A DNA stretch of 32,734 bases, from contig MU602681.1 in assembly GCA_025201865.1 (NCBI GenBank), positions 1 through 32,734 of the forward strand, written 5' to 3'. The translations under genes and the position numbers were made by a program. The DNA is from Ramicandelaber brevisporus. Its lineage: Eukaryota > Kickxellomycota > Ramicandelaberales > Ramicandelaberaceae. Shown here piece by piece: positions 13,921-24,109 of this stretch. Each line of letters begins with the position of its first letter. Positions within the stretch are counted from its first letter, which is position 1. The notes beneath the pieces were generated by a model. It was not told the DNA's origin. It made no database searches and saw only the letters and a list, made by a program, of their open reading frames with translations.

Positions 13921-16830
13921 ATGAGGGCCGTCCTCCAGCCAGCGAGGACGCCGGTGGTTCCTCGCTCATCATCAGCATCTAGTCTCCTCCATCTCCTCCT
14001 TCTCCTCGTCTTCATCATCTACTCCTTCTCCCTCATTTCTCTCGCATCAGCAACAGCAGGCTTGTTCGACGATGATCCGCGAGACACTCGACCAGTTGTT
14101 CCTGGTCGCTTCATTATCGAGTACGAAAGTGCCAGTGCCGACCCATTTGACATCAAAGCTGCGGACAATTCTGGCATCCCTCGAACCATGATGCGGGCTG
14201 GCATTCGCGAGCCATATTCAGTGCTTCTCGAGCGTCATGGCATTAAAGCTCGCGTTCATCAGCAGTTCAGCTCGGTGTTCAACGGCATGGCAGTCGAAGT
14301 CACAGACGACGCGAGCATGGCCTCAATCGCATCAAAGCCTGGCATCAAGCGTGTGCGAAGATCGCGACTGATTGGGCTACCGAGTTTTGAGGCAGCTGCC
14401 GTAAATGTCGCCCAAAGAGCCGGTGAGCAGCAACAACAACAGCAGAGGTCGCCAATTGCTCAACAGATGGCCAATGTTCACTCAATGACTGGTGTTTTGG
14501 AAGCCCGCGCCAGATTTGGAGTTGATGGACGCGGTGTCAGAGTTGGCATTGTTGACAGCGGCGTGGATTACACACATCCTGCTCTCGGTGGATGCTTCGG
14601 TACCAGCGGTGCATGCAAAGTTACCCATGGCTGGGATTTTGTCGGCGATAACTATAGAAGCATTACTGCCGGTCCACTCACTTCATCATCAAGGGACACC
14701 TTTGGACACGGAACGCATGTTGCGGGAATATTGGCTGCAAACGATGCCGAAGTTACGGGTGTCAGTCCAGGCGTCACGTTGGGTGCATACCGCGTGTATG
14801 ACTCATCGGGACAAGGTCCAGATGATTTAGTGATTGCCGCACTGGAGATGGCTGTTCGCGATGGCAACACCATCATCAATCTGTCACTGGGATCCGGTGT
14901 GACATATCCTGACGATCCATTGAGTCTTGCTGTGCAGCAGGTGATCAATCGCGGCATTATTGTCACAATCAGCGCTGGAAACTACGGAACACTGGGTCTC
15001 TTCAGCTCAGCAGTGCCAGCGGCAGTTAAGAACGCCATCTCAGTTGGCAGTATCGACAATGGAGTCAGAATTGCATACAAATTCACGAGCAATGTCACTG
15101 GCAGCGATCCACTGGAGCACAGCGGCTTGATCAATCCAGCCCCAAGTTCCAGTAACTTCTCAGTGTCAATGGGCAATGTGAAAGATGCTCAGCTGATTCA
15201 GGTTCAGACTACAACGACACCAAACTGCACCCTTCAAACCAACTCCACTCTGTTGGCTAATCGCGCTGCGCTCATGAATTTGACAGTAACACCGTCTGCA
15301 TGCAGTGACAAGCTTCTGGCTGCTGTTATCAAAGCAAATCCTGCAGCCGTGTTGCTGTATGGGCCACCTGACAACCCGAATATCCGCACGGAGAACTCCA
15401 ACATCTCGCTTCCAGTCGTACAAATCTCAGCATCACTGGCCAACCGATTCCTTAGCTATGATAACAATGGCACACTCCCAGTCGCCATCACAGGCTCTAG
15501 CGGTCTGCAGGTGTTCCAGACAGGCACATCCGGCCAGGTGTCGTCAACCAGCTCTCGTGGTCCAACAGACACGCTCGAGCTGAAGCCATCTGTCTTAGCA
15601 CCAGGCGGATACATTTACAGCACATTGCCATTGCGAATGGGCATGTATGGCCAAAAGTCTGGAACATCCATGAGCGCACCGTACATTGCTGGATGCATCG
15701 CTCTTCTGATTCAGCGTTTGCAATTCCAACTCTCCAACGTCCAGGTTTTAGCTGCCTTGCAAAACACCGCACGTCGCCAATTGCCTTCTCATCTGCCTCG
15801 CGGTGCAGCATCGCCAGCAGCATCGAGATTCTTCTCGCCGGCCGAGATTGGTGCTGGGCTGGTCAATGCCGCTGACTTGCTTGGCGCATTGGCAGTGATG
15901 ATGCCTTCTCAAATCTCGCTGAATGACACAGCTCGGCCGACGTTCTTTGGCATGTACATGATGCCATTGCAAATCCGCAACTATGGCTCAGCTGCCACCT
16001 CGTACACCTTCACACATGAGGCAGCTGGCACAGCCTCGGTGCTCGATGACCAAGCTCAGGTTCCAACTGTTACTCCGAACTACTCTGACGCACCAGCAAA
16101 TGTCGTGATTCTTCCATCAATGGTCTCACTTGCACCTGGTGCCACAGCAACCGTGCTGGCAATGATTACACCGCCCAAAGTCACAGCTCAACAAAAGCGC
16201 ACATTACCCATTTATGGTGGATGGATATCTGCAACCCCTAGCGATGCACAGATCCCAGCAGTCCGCACAGTGTACATGGGTGTTGCTGGCGACTTTGGTG
16301 CCACAAATGTCTTCTATGATCCGCCAAAGGATGTCGGCGGTCCACAAGCGCTCACTGCTCAGCGGTTTGCCCCTCGCTTCTTTAGCACAAACAGCCAGAA
16401 TGCGTCCTCAGACCCCAGCAGTCTCACAGTTGATCCATACAGTGGAACGACAGCCATCTTCTCTATCAAGCAAATCTTCAATTCACGCAACGTGCAGGCA
16501 ACCTTGGTTAATGAAGATGGCAGCGATATAGCCGCTCTCGGCGCAGATGGCGGTCGGCGGTTTGTGTACTATGCCTCGCCTTCTCTCCGCTCCAGCTGGG
16601 ATGATCCTGCCTCAGGTCGTCTCGACGTTTCCGTCATTGATTATGCCTGCACCAGCGGCATTTGGTTATCTGAGGATCGCTGCTCTCCGGCCAGTGGTAT
16701 GCATATCCCTAATGGCAACTACAAGATCAAGGTGAGTGGACTGCGTCCGTATGGTCAGCCAGGCAAGGCATCTGACTATCAAACACTCTTTTCTCCCGTT
16801 TTCCGATTGCAATCATCCCGTCCGCGTTAA
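13921..16830 (+). CDS. Secreted subtilisin-like serine protease (S8 family, Vpr-type)
   Basis: The product has 969 residues. Residues 20-46 are a hydrophobic signal sequence. An I9-type propeptide follows (GRFIIEYES at about 62-70, to about 150). The catalytic domain has the Asp motif VGIVDSGVDYTHP (D212), the His motif FGHGTHVAG (H263), the oxyanion Asn in SAGN (N354) and the Ser motif GTSMSAPYIAG (S583). Between Asn and Ser there is an insertion of about 130 residues, the position of a PA domain in Vpr-like and plant subtilases. From about 640 the chain is beta-rich, Fn3-like, with many N-glycosylation sequons. It probably degrades extracellular protein for nutrition. All catalytic residues are present, so it should be active. 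It converges with the SNF2-RING gene, with 110 bases between stops. Confidence 0.93.
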   Translation: MRAVLQPARTPVVPRSSSASSLLHLLLLLVFIIYSFSLISLASATAGLFDDDPRDTRPVVPGRFIIEYESASADPFDIKAADNSGIPRTMMRAGIREPYSVLLERHGIKARVHQQFSSVFNGMAVEVTDDASMASIASKPGIKRVRRSRLIGLPSFEAAAVNVAQRAGEQQQQQQRSPIAQQMANVHSMTGVLEARARFGVDGRGVRVGIVDSGVDYTHPALGGCFGTSGACKVTHGWDFVGDNYRSITAGPLTSSSRDTFGHGTHVAGILAANDAEVTGVSPGVTLGAYRVYDSSGQGPDDLVIAALEMAVRDGNTIINLSLGSGVTYPDDPLSLAVQQVINRGIIVTISAGNYGTLGLFSSAVPAAVKNAISVGSIDNGVRIAYKFTSNVTGSDPLEHSGLINPAPSSSNFSVSMGNVKDAQLIQVQTTTTPNCTLQTNSTLLANRAALMNLTVTPSACSDKLLAAVIKANPAAVLLYGPPDNPNIRTENSNISLPVVQISASLANRFLSYDNNGTLPVAITGSSGLQVFQTGTSGQVSSTSSRGPTDTLELKPSVLAPGGYIYSTLPLRMGMYGQKSGTSMSAPYIAGCIALLIQRLQFQLSNVQVLAALQNTARRQLPSHLPRGAASPAASRFFSPAEIGAGLVNAADLLGALAVMMPSQISLNDTARPTFFGMYMMPLQIRNYGSAATSYTFTHEAAGTASVLDDQAQVPTVTPNYSDAPANVVILPSMVSLAPGATATVLAMITPPKVTAQQKRTLPIYGGWISATPSDAQIPAVRTVYMGVAGDFGATNVFYDPPKDVGGPQALTAQRFAPRFFSTNSQNASSDPSSLTVDPYSGTTAIFSIKQIFNSRNVQATLVNEDGSDIAALGADGGRRFVYYASPSLRSSWDDPASGRLDVSVIDYACTSGIWLSEDRCSPASGMHIPNGNYKIKVSGLRPYGQPGKASDYQTLFSPVFRLQSSRPR

Positions 16831-16940
16831 GTTCCTCATTTTCTTCCTTCCTTCTTTCTTCCTTCTTCCTTCCTTCCTTCCTTTCTTTCCTTACTAATTT
16901 TTTCAAATAATGACCGAATTTTAATATAAAGGACTGTTTG

Positions 16941-19900
16941 TTAGTTTCGAGTTGTTTTTAAGAGAGCGCGAACTAGGACAGACATGTCAGCCATCGTGGT
17001 GGTTGTCGCTACAGTGCGCGTTGCTGCAGAAGCAGATTCTTTGGAGCCTCGCTTGACTTTGCCTTTACCTTTACCTTTGCCTTTGCCAACAGTGCGCATC
17101 TTAACTTCCAAAGCAGCCATCGACATTTCACCAAATCCACCATCGCCAATATTGCCGTTTGACGCAATCAACATAGTATCATCTCCTTCGTTCTCGCCAT
17201 CAATGTCATTATTATCATCATCATCATCGCTGTCTTCATCTTCAACTGCTTCGCCATTCTTAATCTTTTGTTTGCGCAGCATACTAATATCATGGCGTCG
17301 ATTGGCATACAGTCTGAATATATGCTCTTCAATCGAGCCCAGCACCACGTAATAGTAAATATTCGTTTCGCAAACCTGTCCAATTCGATCCACTCTTCCC
17401 AGTACTTGCTTTTCAACACCTGGATCGAGCTGCGGTTCACAAATGAATACATGCTGAGCTGCAGTGAGCGTCAATCCAGCAGATTGGTTTTGGCTGTGCA
17501 GCAAAAATACACGCACATTGGGGTCGATATTGAACCGAGCGACTGGATCCACAATGATTTCACCTCGTTGCTGTTGCTGCCGACGGCGTTTGGAGATTGT
17601 AGCATTGGCACCAAATCGCACGTACCCAATGCCATTAACTGCGAGTGCTTTGGCAAGAATGTCGAGGACGAGGAGCCAGCTGGAGAAAACAACAATCTTG
17701 GATGGTTTGACCCGCTGTTCAGGCGGATCGTCAGCATGGAGGAACGCATCGGAGATGGGTGCATCCGTTGAGATGATGTGCTTGATGTGCCGAATACAGC
17801 TGTCCAGTTTGCTGCCAAAGCTGTCAGCATTTGCTAGTGGAGTTTGTACAATAGAGTCAATCTCTGAATCTGGAAGTGAGTGAACGTGTGCACTGTTTTG
17901 GATTGCAGTCCATTCATTGATTGAGGAGCGTGGCAGATGCTTCATTGATTCTATCTTGTATAGCATTGTATTGTGGGCTTCAGCGGCAGATTCGGACATT
18001 GCAACACGCTGGATGTCTGCATCCTGTGGCATAGTGAATGAGCATGCGGGACAACGACGGGAGATGCGCAGCCAATGCTCCAAACATGATTCACAAAAGA
18101 TGTGACCACAAGGCGTGAGAAGTGCAATGCTGCTGATGGGGCATTTACAAATTAAGCACTCTGTAGATTCCTCATCGTCATCATCGTCATCATTATTATT
18201 ACTAGCAGCTACCTCTGTGGATGCTGGGGCAGCAGAAGAAGCTGTAGAAGTACCAGCGGAAGCACCAGAGGCTGATGAGGCAGCTGGTTCATTGCCGTTG
18301 ACAGCTGACTTCGTTTCAACATTGCGTTCTTCACCTGGTTGCTGTTGCTGCTGTTGCTGCTTGACTGACTTTGACAAATGCTCCAGATATCTACGACGGC
18401 CAATCAGTCGAACCATTTGTTGTTTCAATGTGTTCTCTTCATTGACTCCAGTTTCCACTTGACGCAACGCCCGAGCAGCTGTGACCTCAGGCAATGTGAC
18501 AGTGTCTGATAATACTTGCAAATCACGGAAGTATTCGATACGATAGTTTGAAATGCGCAGTAAATCGGTTGCCTCTTTCTCGAGCAATGTCTGCACATCT
18601 TGTTGCTGTCTGATCAGTCTGTTGAGCTGATTGATTTCCATTGTAATCATATGCTGCTCAACAGATGGAACAAACTTGTCACTTTGAAGCAACTCTTTGA
18701 GACGTTGAATCAATCCACGCAAATCAGTTGGTGGCAAACGGAATGTAGCCAACCGAGCCTCCAATGCTTCGCCATCATCTTTATCATCCTCACTATCCTC
18801 ATCCTCATCATCTTTATCATCAGAATCAGACTCAGAGTCACTGCGAGCACGTTTCTCAGATGTGACTGATCCTTCAGTGGCAGCATTCTCTGCAACATCA
18901 TCATTGCTAGCTTCACCATTCGTAGACTTACCATTTGCTGTCTTCTTCTGCTTAGCTGCCTTCTTGCGACGTGGCTTGATCCCATATTCGTCATCACCAT
19001 CGTCACCTTCTTCATCACTCTGTTCATCATCAGATTCAGCTGCGGCAATTGTGCCAGACTTTTCATTTGCTGGATACACGCATTCGAGCCGATTAATAGT
19101 CAGGCGCTTGGTCAATTCTCTCAGCTCAGCAACTGCACGCTCTTCTTCACTAACCTCTACTGTGTCCTTGGATGCCTCGACTGCTTGTTGTTGTTGCTGC
19201 TGCTCAGTCTCGGAGCCAGGCTCACCTTGTGCAGCTGCTTCGTTCAAGACATATTCTTGTAACTCTGGATTAACCACATCGCCATTCTGCACTGGTTGCT
19301 GAGGCTGAGTTTGAGTCTGAGTCTGAGTCTGACGGCGGCGTTGGCCAGGTTGAGCAGTTGGGACGGATGCAAAGAGAGCACGTTGAGCGCCAGTGAGAAG
19401 TTCATATCGATCGCCAATAATCTTTGAGTACTCATCCAAGTACGCATTGGCTACTTCTTGTAAATGCTGCATTTCGGCATATTCTTCTGGATCTGCATCC
19501 TCCTCCCGCGACTTGTACAGCGGAGTCAACACGCACTTGCGAATAATCGACCGCCACTCTGTAATCAACTCTCCTTGGTGGCTCAACCGAGTGCGGATGT
19601 CTTGACTGCGCTGCATCAAAGAGTTGGAGACGATGCCACCAGTCAGCTCGCAGTCAGGTACCTTGACAAGTATATTGATGGGAGATGGGTGTTTACCTGT
19701 ATCAGTATCAGCACCATCAGCAGCATCAGCAGCACCATCAGTAGCACCATCAGCACCACCAGCAGCACCATCAGCAGCAGCCACAGTGCCAGCTTTGCCA
19801 CCATCTTCTTCATTACTAGCAGCCCTGCTGTCCACCTGACCCAGCTTGGTAGCCAATTGAGCGTGACCTTCACGGAGATGTTTGGCCAAGTTGTTGACTC

Positions 19901-22562
19901 GATCGATACGCTGACCCAGCAGTTCGTGTCGCAAATCATCAGCCTTGGCATAATATCTAGATTCAAGAGACTCATCGTGCTTCAAATGATGGTGGACACT
20001 GCCCAATAGGAAGTACAGTTGATGGAGCAAGGTTATGGCAGAAGTGACTCGATGAGCAAATACTGCGACTCGATGCTCATCAATCAGTAACTCATCCTTG
20101 TCTTGTTTACTATCCTCTGTATCCTCAGCCTGAGCTGCAGCTTGAGCCGCAGCCGCAGCCGCAGCCGCAGCGAGTGCCTTGATTTCAGTGTAAGCAGTTC
20201 GACGAGTCTCAACGTTCTTCACAGTGATTTTCTCAATTGCATTGTAAATCTCGAGCGCCTTTTCTTGCTGTTCCGCAGCTTCATACAACATTCCACGCTC
20301 CAGGCGTAGTTCCAATTGGCGATGCTCATTAGTATAAACCGAGTCATCGGCTTGCATGATCATTGTAGTCAGAACGGATTCGATAGATTTGACATCAGAG
20401 CCCAAGCGACGTCCAGCCTCTCTGCCAAGCTGAGGATGTAAGCAAGTCTGACGTAACCGAAGTAGCCATGAGTAAATCTGCTGAGTGGCTGCAAATGCAT
20501 TTGTTGACGGCTGCAGTGAGTTCTCATTACCATCACCATTACCATTACCACTCTGGGCTGATGTTAAATTGTTGTAAACATTAATCCAGTTGGACGCAGT
20601 ATTGTATCCAGAGCGCCACAAATCGTCATACATCATCTGTTCAACTGCACCCAATTTAACCAATACAATCCATCGATGCTGGCGAGGAATTGTCAACTCA
20701 CCACGTACATTTACTTTGCAATTGCGATACATTACTCCGCGCATAGTCTCTATCAGCAGCTGCTTAGTGGTTGGTGCTGCGTCGGCTGAGGTGAGAGTGT
20801 CGATGGTGCGTATTAATAGTGGATGAGAGCCGTCGCTGACTCTGAATGGAGGAACACCCAGAAAGGTCAATAAGCCAGCTGCATCTGAAATGCGATTGCG
20901 AACGGGAGTGCCAGTTACAGCCCATCTGTGAACACCTGGAATACGCGCAGCCACTCTGGATGGATTGCTATCTTTGGATCTGACCATCTGTGCCTCATCT
21001 AAGCAAACTCTCCACCACATGATACGTGTCAATGGCGACTTGGGCGGAATATACGCCTGTTCATATCTACGTGGACGCTTGGAGACTGGCTTTGTATAAT
21101 GCAGCTCATTCGTTAGTACCTCATATGTAGTCAATACAATATCATATCTGACGTAATCAGCGCATTGGTCAGAATCACCACCCTTGATGCCATTGTACAC
21201 AGTGTAACGCAAAGCAGGAGCATGCCGATCGATTTCATTGCACCATTGCTGCATAATTGAGCGCGGAGTGATGATTAATGTTGCTTCACTCATAATCGAT
21301 ATGTCTGAAGTATCAGCTTCAAACTCAGGATTTGCACCAACAATTTGCTTCCATTCATTGGTATAATACTGGCGAGAAACTACATTGCTAAATGGATGAA
21401 GCGCAACTAAGGCAAGCATTTCAACAGTCTTTCCTAATCCCATTTCTGATGCAGAGATTCCTCCGCGCACTCTTGATGAAATATCAATGCTAGAAACATC
21501 CTGCGACATTACTCCATTAAATATACTGAGCTGTTGTTGTCGCTGTTGTTGCTGTTGTCCTTGTTGCTGTTCATTGTTATTGGCAGATGGTGGCAGGGTT
21601 GATGGAATCCATAGTAGTGGATGATTAGATACAAAACCTGTATGTTCACGGTCCAGCATCCACTGAACGGCTGCACGCTGGTATCCAAATAAGTTTGCAG
21701 CCATGCGATCGGGACGCGCAGGAACACTGTTTGCTGCGACTAACGTGGGTGGAGGCAGAATACGAGCAAACAGTTCCGCTGGCGTTAACTCTGTACCTGC
21801 AAGTCGTCTATCGGGCATAATAGATTCAGCACAGCGCCACAGATTACGAACCAAGGCTGCAAGAATGTTTGAAGTTGAATTGACAGCTTGTAGCTCCACA
21901 CGCACAGAGAGCACAACAGCAACAGTGTTCGTATCACCAGCATCATTTCTATTAGAAAAACAAATCTCAGCCGTCAAGTCAACTAGCTGATACTTGTATG
22001 AACTAACCAGTGTGGTAACAAATGAGCCAAGACACGGATCAATGTGGTCCAGCCGCTTAAGATCAATGCTCGAACCCGTCATGGAAGCCACCCAGTCAAC
22101 ATCCTCTTCGTCGTCGTCGTCGTCGTCGTAATCCAACACGATGACTCCATTCTCTTGCTCAGCCTTCTTCATCTTGAACAGAATACCATCGTAATACATT
22201 GAAACCGCCATTGGAACTGCATCTGGCAAATCCTCAGCCGATGTGGCAGGCGTGTTGATGTGAGCCAATGTAATGTCGTAAATGAAGCCTGGACCAACCT
22301 CTGTACCCGGCTTGGGGTGCAGAGCACGAGCTGTAAACCCGAGGCCACCATTACCACTGTTGTTGTTATTGTTGCTGTTGTTGTTGCTGCTGCGGAGATC
22401 TGGCACTTCAAATGATGACTTCTTCGTACCGAGCAAGTTAGCGAGTTCTGTTGGATTGATTTGACAATATCCGTAGCCGTCAGTTGCTATGTCATAGATA
22501 GCTGAGGACTGCTGGTCACTGCTGACGCCGTCGTCATCGTCGAGTTCAATCACGTCTGGCAT
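16941..22562 (-). CDS. SNF2-family ATPase with RING finger (SHPRH/Irc20-like E3 ligase)
   Basis: The product has 1873 residues in one frame. The N-terminus is acidic. The split SNF2 ATPase carries the Walker A SEMGLGKT (372-379), a DEAQ box (LDEAQMV, 522-525) and AVTGTPVRN (about 548-556). DEAQ in place of DEAH is typical of the SHPRH/Irc20 branch. A long central region (about 700-1450) is helical with Ala, Gln and Asp/Glu low-complexity runs. A C3HC4 RING follows (CLICKC to RRCPAC, 1469-1506), then the helicase C-terminal lobe (VFSSWLLVLDILAKAL; GLTLTAAQHVFICEP; VLGRVDRIGQ, about 1624-1744) and a basic KGKGKGK tail. Relatives in this branch ubiquitinate targets in replication stress and repair; SHPRH acts on PCNA. 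I see no PHD or H15 insertion, so it looks closer to Irc20. The start MPDVIELDDDD is the first ATG. Confidence 0.9.
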   Translation of the reverse strand: MPDVIELDDDDGVSSDQQSSAIYDIATDGYGYCQINPTELANLLGTKKSSFEVPDLRSSNNNSNNNNNSGNGGLGFTARALHPKPGTEVGPGFIYDITLAHINTPATSAEDLPDAVPMAVSMYYDGILFKMKKAEQENGVIVLDYDDDDDDEEDVDWVASMTGSSIDLKRLDHIDPCLGSFVTTLVSSYKYQLVDLTAEICFSNRNDAGDTNTVAVVLSVRVELQAVNSTSNILAALVRNLWRCAESIMPDRRLAGTELTPAELFARILPPPTLVAANSVPARPDRMAANLFGYQRAAVQWMLDREHTGFVSNHPLLWIPSTLPPSANNNEQQQGQQQQQRQQQLSIFNGVMSQDVSSIDISSRVRGGISASEMGLGKTVEMLALVALHPFSNVVSRQYYTNEWKQIVGANPEFEADTSDISIMSEATLIITPRSIMQQWCNEIDRHAPALRYTVYNGIKGGDSDQCADYVRYDIVLTTYEVLTNELHYTKPVSKRPRRYEQAYIPPKSPLTRIMWWRVCLDEAQMVRSKDSNPSRVAARIPGVHRWAVTGTPVRNRISDAAGLLTFLGVPPFRVSDGSHPLLIRTIDTLTSADAAPTTKQLLIETMRGVMYRNCKVNVRGELTIPRQHRWIVLVKLGAVEQMMYDDLWRSGYNTASNWINVYNNLTSAQSGNGNGDGNENSLQPSTNAFAATQQIYSWLLRLRQTCLHPQLGREAGRRLGSDVKSIESVLTTMIMQADDSVYTNEHRQLELRLERGMLYEAAEQQEKALEIYNAIEKITVKNVETRRTAYTEIKALAAAAAAAAAQAAAQAEDTEDSKQDKDELLIDEHRVAVFAHRVTSAITLLHQLYFLLGSVHHHLKHDESLESRYYAKADDLRHELLGQRIDRVNNLAKHLREGHAQLATKLGQVDSRAASNEEDGGKAGTVAAADGAAGGADGATDGAADAADGADTDTGKHPSPINILVKVPDCELTGGIVSNSLMQRSQDIRTRLSHQGELITEWRSIIRKCVLTPLYKSREEDADPEEYAEMQHLQEVANAYLDEYSKIIGDRYELLTGAQRALFASVPTAQPGQRRRQTQTQTQTQPQQPVQNGDVVNPELQEYVLNEAAAQGEPGSETEQQQQQQAVEASKDTVEVSEEERAVAELRELTKRLTINRLECVYPANEKSGTIAAAESDDEQSDEEGDDGDDEYGIKPRRKKAAKQKKTANGKSTNGEASNDDVAENAATEGSVTSEKRARSDSESDSDDKDDEDEDSEDDKDDGEALEARLATFRLPPTDLRGLIQRLKELLQSDKFVPSVEQHMITMEINQLNRLIRQQQDVQTLLEKEATDLLRISNYRIEYFRDLQVLSDTVTLPEVTAARALRQVETGVNEENTLKQQMVRLIGRRRYLEHLSKSVKQQQQQQQPGEERNVETKSAVNGNEPAASSASGASAGTSTASSAAPASTEVAASNNNDDDDDDEESTECLICKCPISSIALLTPCGHIFCESCLEHWLRISRRCPACSFTMPQDADIQRVAMSESAAEAHNTMLYKIESMKHLPRSSINEWTAIQNSAHVHSLPDSEIDSIVQTPLANADSFGSKLDSCIRHIKHIISTDAPISDAFLHADDPPEQRVKPSKIVVFSSWLLVLDILAKALAVNGIGYVRFGANATISKRRRQQQQRGEIIVDPVARFNIDPNVRVFLLHSQNQSAGLTLTAAQHVFICEPQLDPGVEKQVLGRVDRIGQVCETNIYYYVVLGSIEEHIFRLYANRRHDISMLRKQKIKNGEAVEDEDSDDDDDNNDIDGENEGDDTMLIASNGNIGDGGFGEMSMAALEVKMRTVGKGKGKGKGKVKRGSKESASAATRTVATTTTMADMSVLVRALLKTTRN

Positions 22563-23054
22563 TTGCTGTTTTGATTTCTAATCTTGCACGAAATGGGTTG
22601 TGGTTAGCAAGTCAGATCACACGCATACATACACACAAAGACAAAGAGACAGGGTTATTGGCTGTGCGCAGCAGCCACAATTTTTGAATTGTAGAGTGCA
22701 TTCCAAACATTGATTCATCTGACCATTGAATGCAATCATATCCCAAGTGTATTCAACAACGAAGACTGCGGTGGATGGAATCAGCTTGGTACGCACAAAC
22801 ACACAGTTGCGACCATGTCTAAACATCTTGTTCCAAACCCACATTGACTTGAACAATATCAGCTGATGTCGAACGACAGTGTGAATCGCTGAATGTACTT
22901 GGTCTGCTTGGGGATTTTACACTTCCATCGCTGTTCATCTACACGGAGAATGATGTTTGCATCCGGACGAAAAAGAAAAAAAAGAAATAAAGAAAAAGCG
23001 CGTGTTCGGTGTTGCTCTCCGACGAACCACCAACTCGAACTCGACAAAGAAAAA
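22563..23054. other. Divergent promoter region with an unidentified minus-strand open stretch
   Basis: This lies between the SNF2-RING gene (leftward) and the hydratase gene (rightward). A minus-strand open stretch from about 22900 down to 22617 reads, in its middle, MWVWNKMFRHGRNC and VFVVEYTWDMIAFNGQ. It has a less repetitive, more protein-like composition than most of the intergenic DNA. It has only a TTG or internal ATG (22844) as start, and it ends in a CA microsatellite. It may be a small gene, a decayed exon or chance. Confidence 0.35.
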
Positions 23055-23990
23055 ATGTTTCGCACGGTTACATCAGCTCGCCTCCAGCTCGCGCCAGCCA
23101 AGCGCCTCATCGCGCCGCACCGCTTCTACAGCGCAACGCGTCCATCTTTCAAGAGCACCGCCGACGCGTCCTCTGCTCCGCCCGACCCAAACGCTCTGAT
23201 CGTGACCGAGTACCTCGAGTCTCCTTCCGACAAGGGCATCGCCGTCTTGACATTGAACCGTCCACAAGCCAAGAACGCCATTTCCCGCGAGTTTCTCTCC
23301 CAGTTCAGCTCCTCGCTGAACCGCATCCGTTTTGGTGGTGCTGACAAGGATGTCCGCGCCGTCATTCTGCGCAGTTCGGTAGACGGCGTGTTCTGTGCAG
23401 GTGCAGACCTCAAGGAGCGCATTCACATGTCACCGGCTGAGGTTACAGAGTTTTTGAGCAGCTTGCGCCGCACGTTTAGTGATCTGGAATCATTGCCGGT
23501 GCCGACTATTGCAGTGCTGGACGGTGCGGCATTGGGCGGCGGACTGGAGATGGCGCTGTGCTGTGACTTGAGAGTTGCGGGCAAAGGCGCCAAGCTGGGA
23601 TTGCCAGAGACAAAGCTGGCGATCATTCCAGGAGCTGGAGGTACTCAGCGCTTGCCGAGATTGATTGGAGTTCCGCGCGCGAAGGAATTGATTTACACAG
23701 GCGAGGTTCTTAAGCCAGCAAAGGCTTTGGCGCTGGGCTTGGTTAACAGAATTTCGGAGGAGGGATCGGCGCTTCCGCTGGCATTTGATCTGGCTCGCTC
23801 GATTGTTCCGCAAGGACCGGTGGCTGTGCGAATGGCGAAAACGGCCATTGATCGTGGCATGCAGCTCGAGAAGGATTCGGGATTGGAGGTTGAGCAGCTG
23901 TGCTATGCGCAGGTTATTCCAACTGCCGACCGCATGGAGGGACTGCGTGCATTTAAAGAGAAGCGTCCTCCAGTTTACCACGGTAAATAA
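23055..23990 (+). CDS. AUH: Mitochondrial methylglutaconyl-CoA hydratase (AUH-type enoyl-CoA hydratase)
   Basis: The product has 311 residues. Residues 1-30 are rich in Arg, Ala and Ser with almost no acid, a mitochondrial presequence. The crotonase fold follows: LTLNRPQAKNAIS (66-77), oxyanion-hole segment FCAGADLKER (113-122), GAALGGGLEMAL (158-168) with E165, and LPETKLAIIPGAGGTQRLPR (183-202) with E185, the two acidic catalytic positions of hydratases. The end PTADRMEGLRAFKEKRPP matches human AUH closely, so I choose AUH over the bulk beta-oxidation enzyme. AUH hydrates 3-methylglutaconyl-CoA in leucine breakdown and can bind AU-rich RNA in animals. The ATG at 23055 follows AAAAA and is preferred to one at 22893, whose extension is Lys/Arg-rich and unlike the family. 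Confidence 0.9.
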   Translation: MFRTVTSARLQLAPAKRLIAPHRFYSATRPSFKSTADASSAPPDPNALIVTEYLESPSDKGIAVLTLNRPQAKNAISREFLSQFSSSLNRIRFGGADKDVRAVILRSSVDGVFCAGADLKERIHMSPAEVTEFLSSLRRTFSDLESLPVPTIAVLDGAALGGGLEMALCCDLRVAGKGAKLGLPETKLAIIPGAGGTQRLPRLIGVPRAKELIYTGEVLKPAKALALGLVNRISEEGSALPLAFDLARSIVPQGPVAVRMAKTAIDRGMQLEKDSGLEVEQLCYAQVIPTADRMEGLRAFKEKRPPVYHGK

Positions 23991-24079
23991 TAACACTTCT
24001 ATTCTGTTCAGCTCTGTTCTATTCAGCTCTGTTCTGTTCTATCCTTCTTTTACGTCAAGTAAACAGTGGATTATTATTA

Positions 24080-24085
24080 AATAAA
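24080..24085 (+). terminator. Polyadenylation signal of the hydratase gene
   Basis: AATAAA lies 90 bases after the stop at 23990, in the 119-base spacer between the two converging genes. Confidence 0.45.
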
Positions 24086-24109
24086 TGGAATATAAAGGGA
24101 GGGGAGGGT

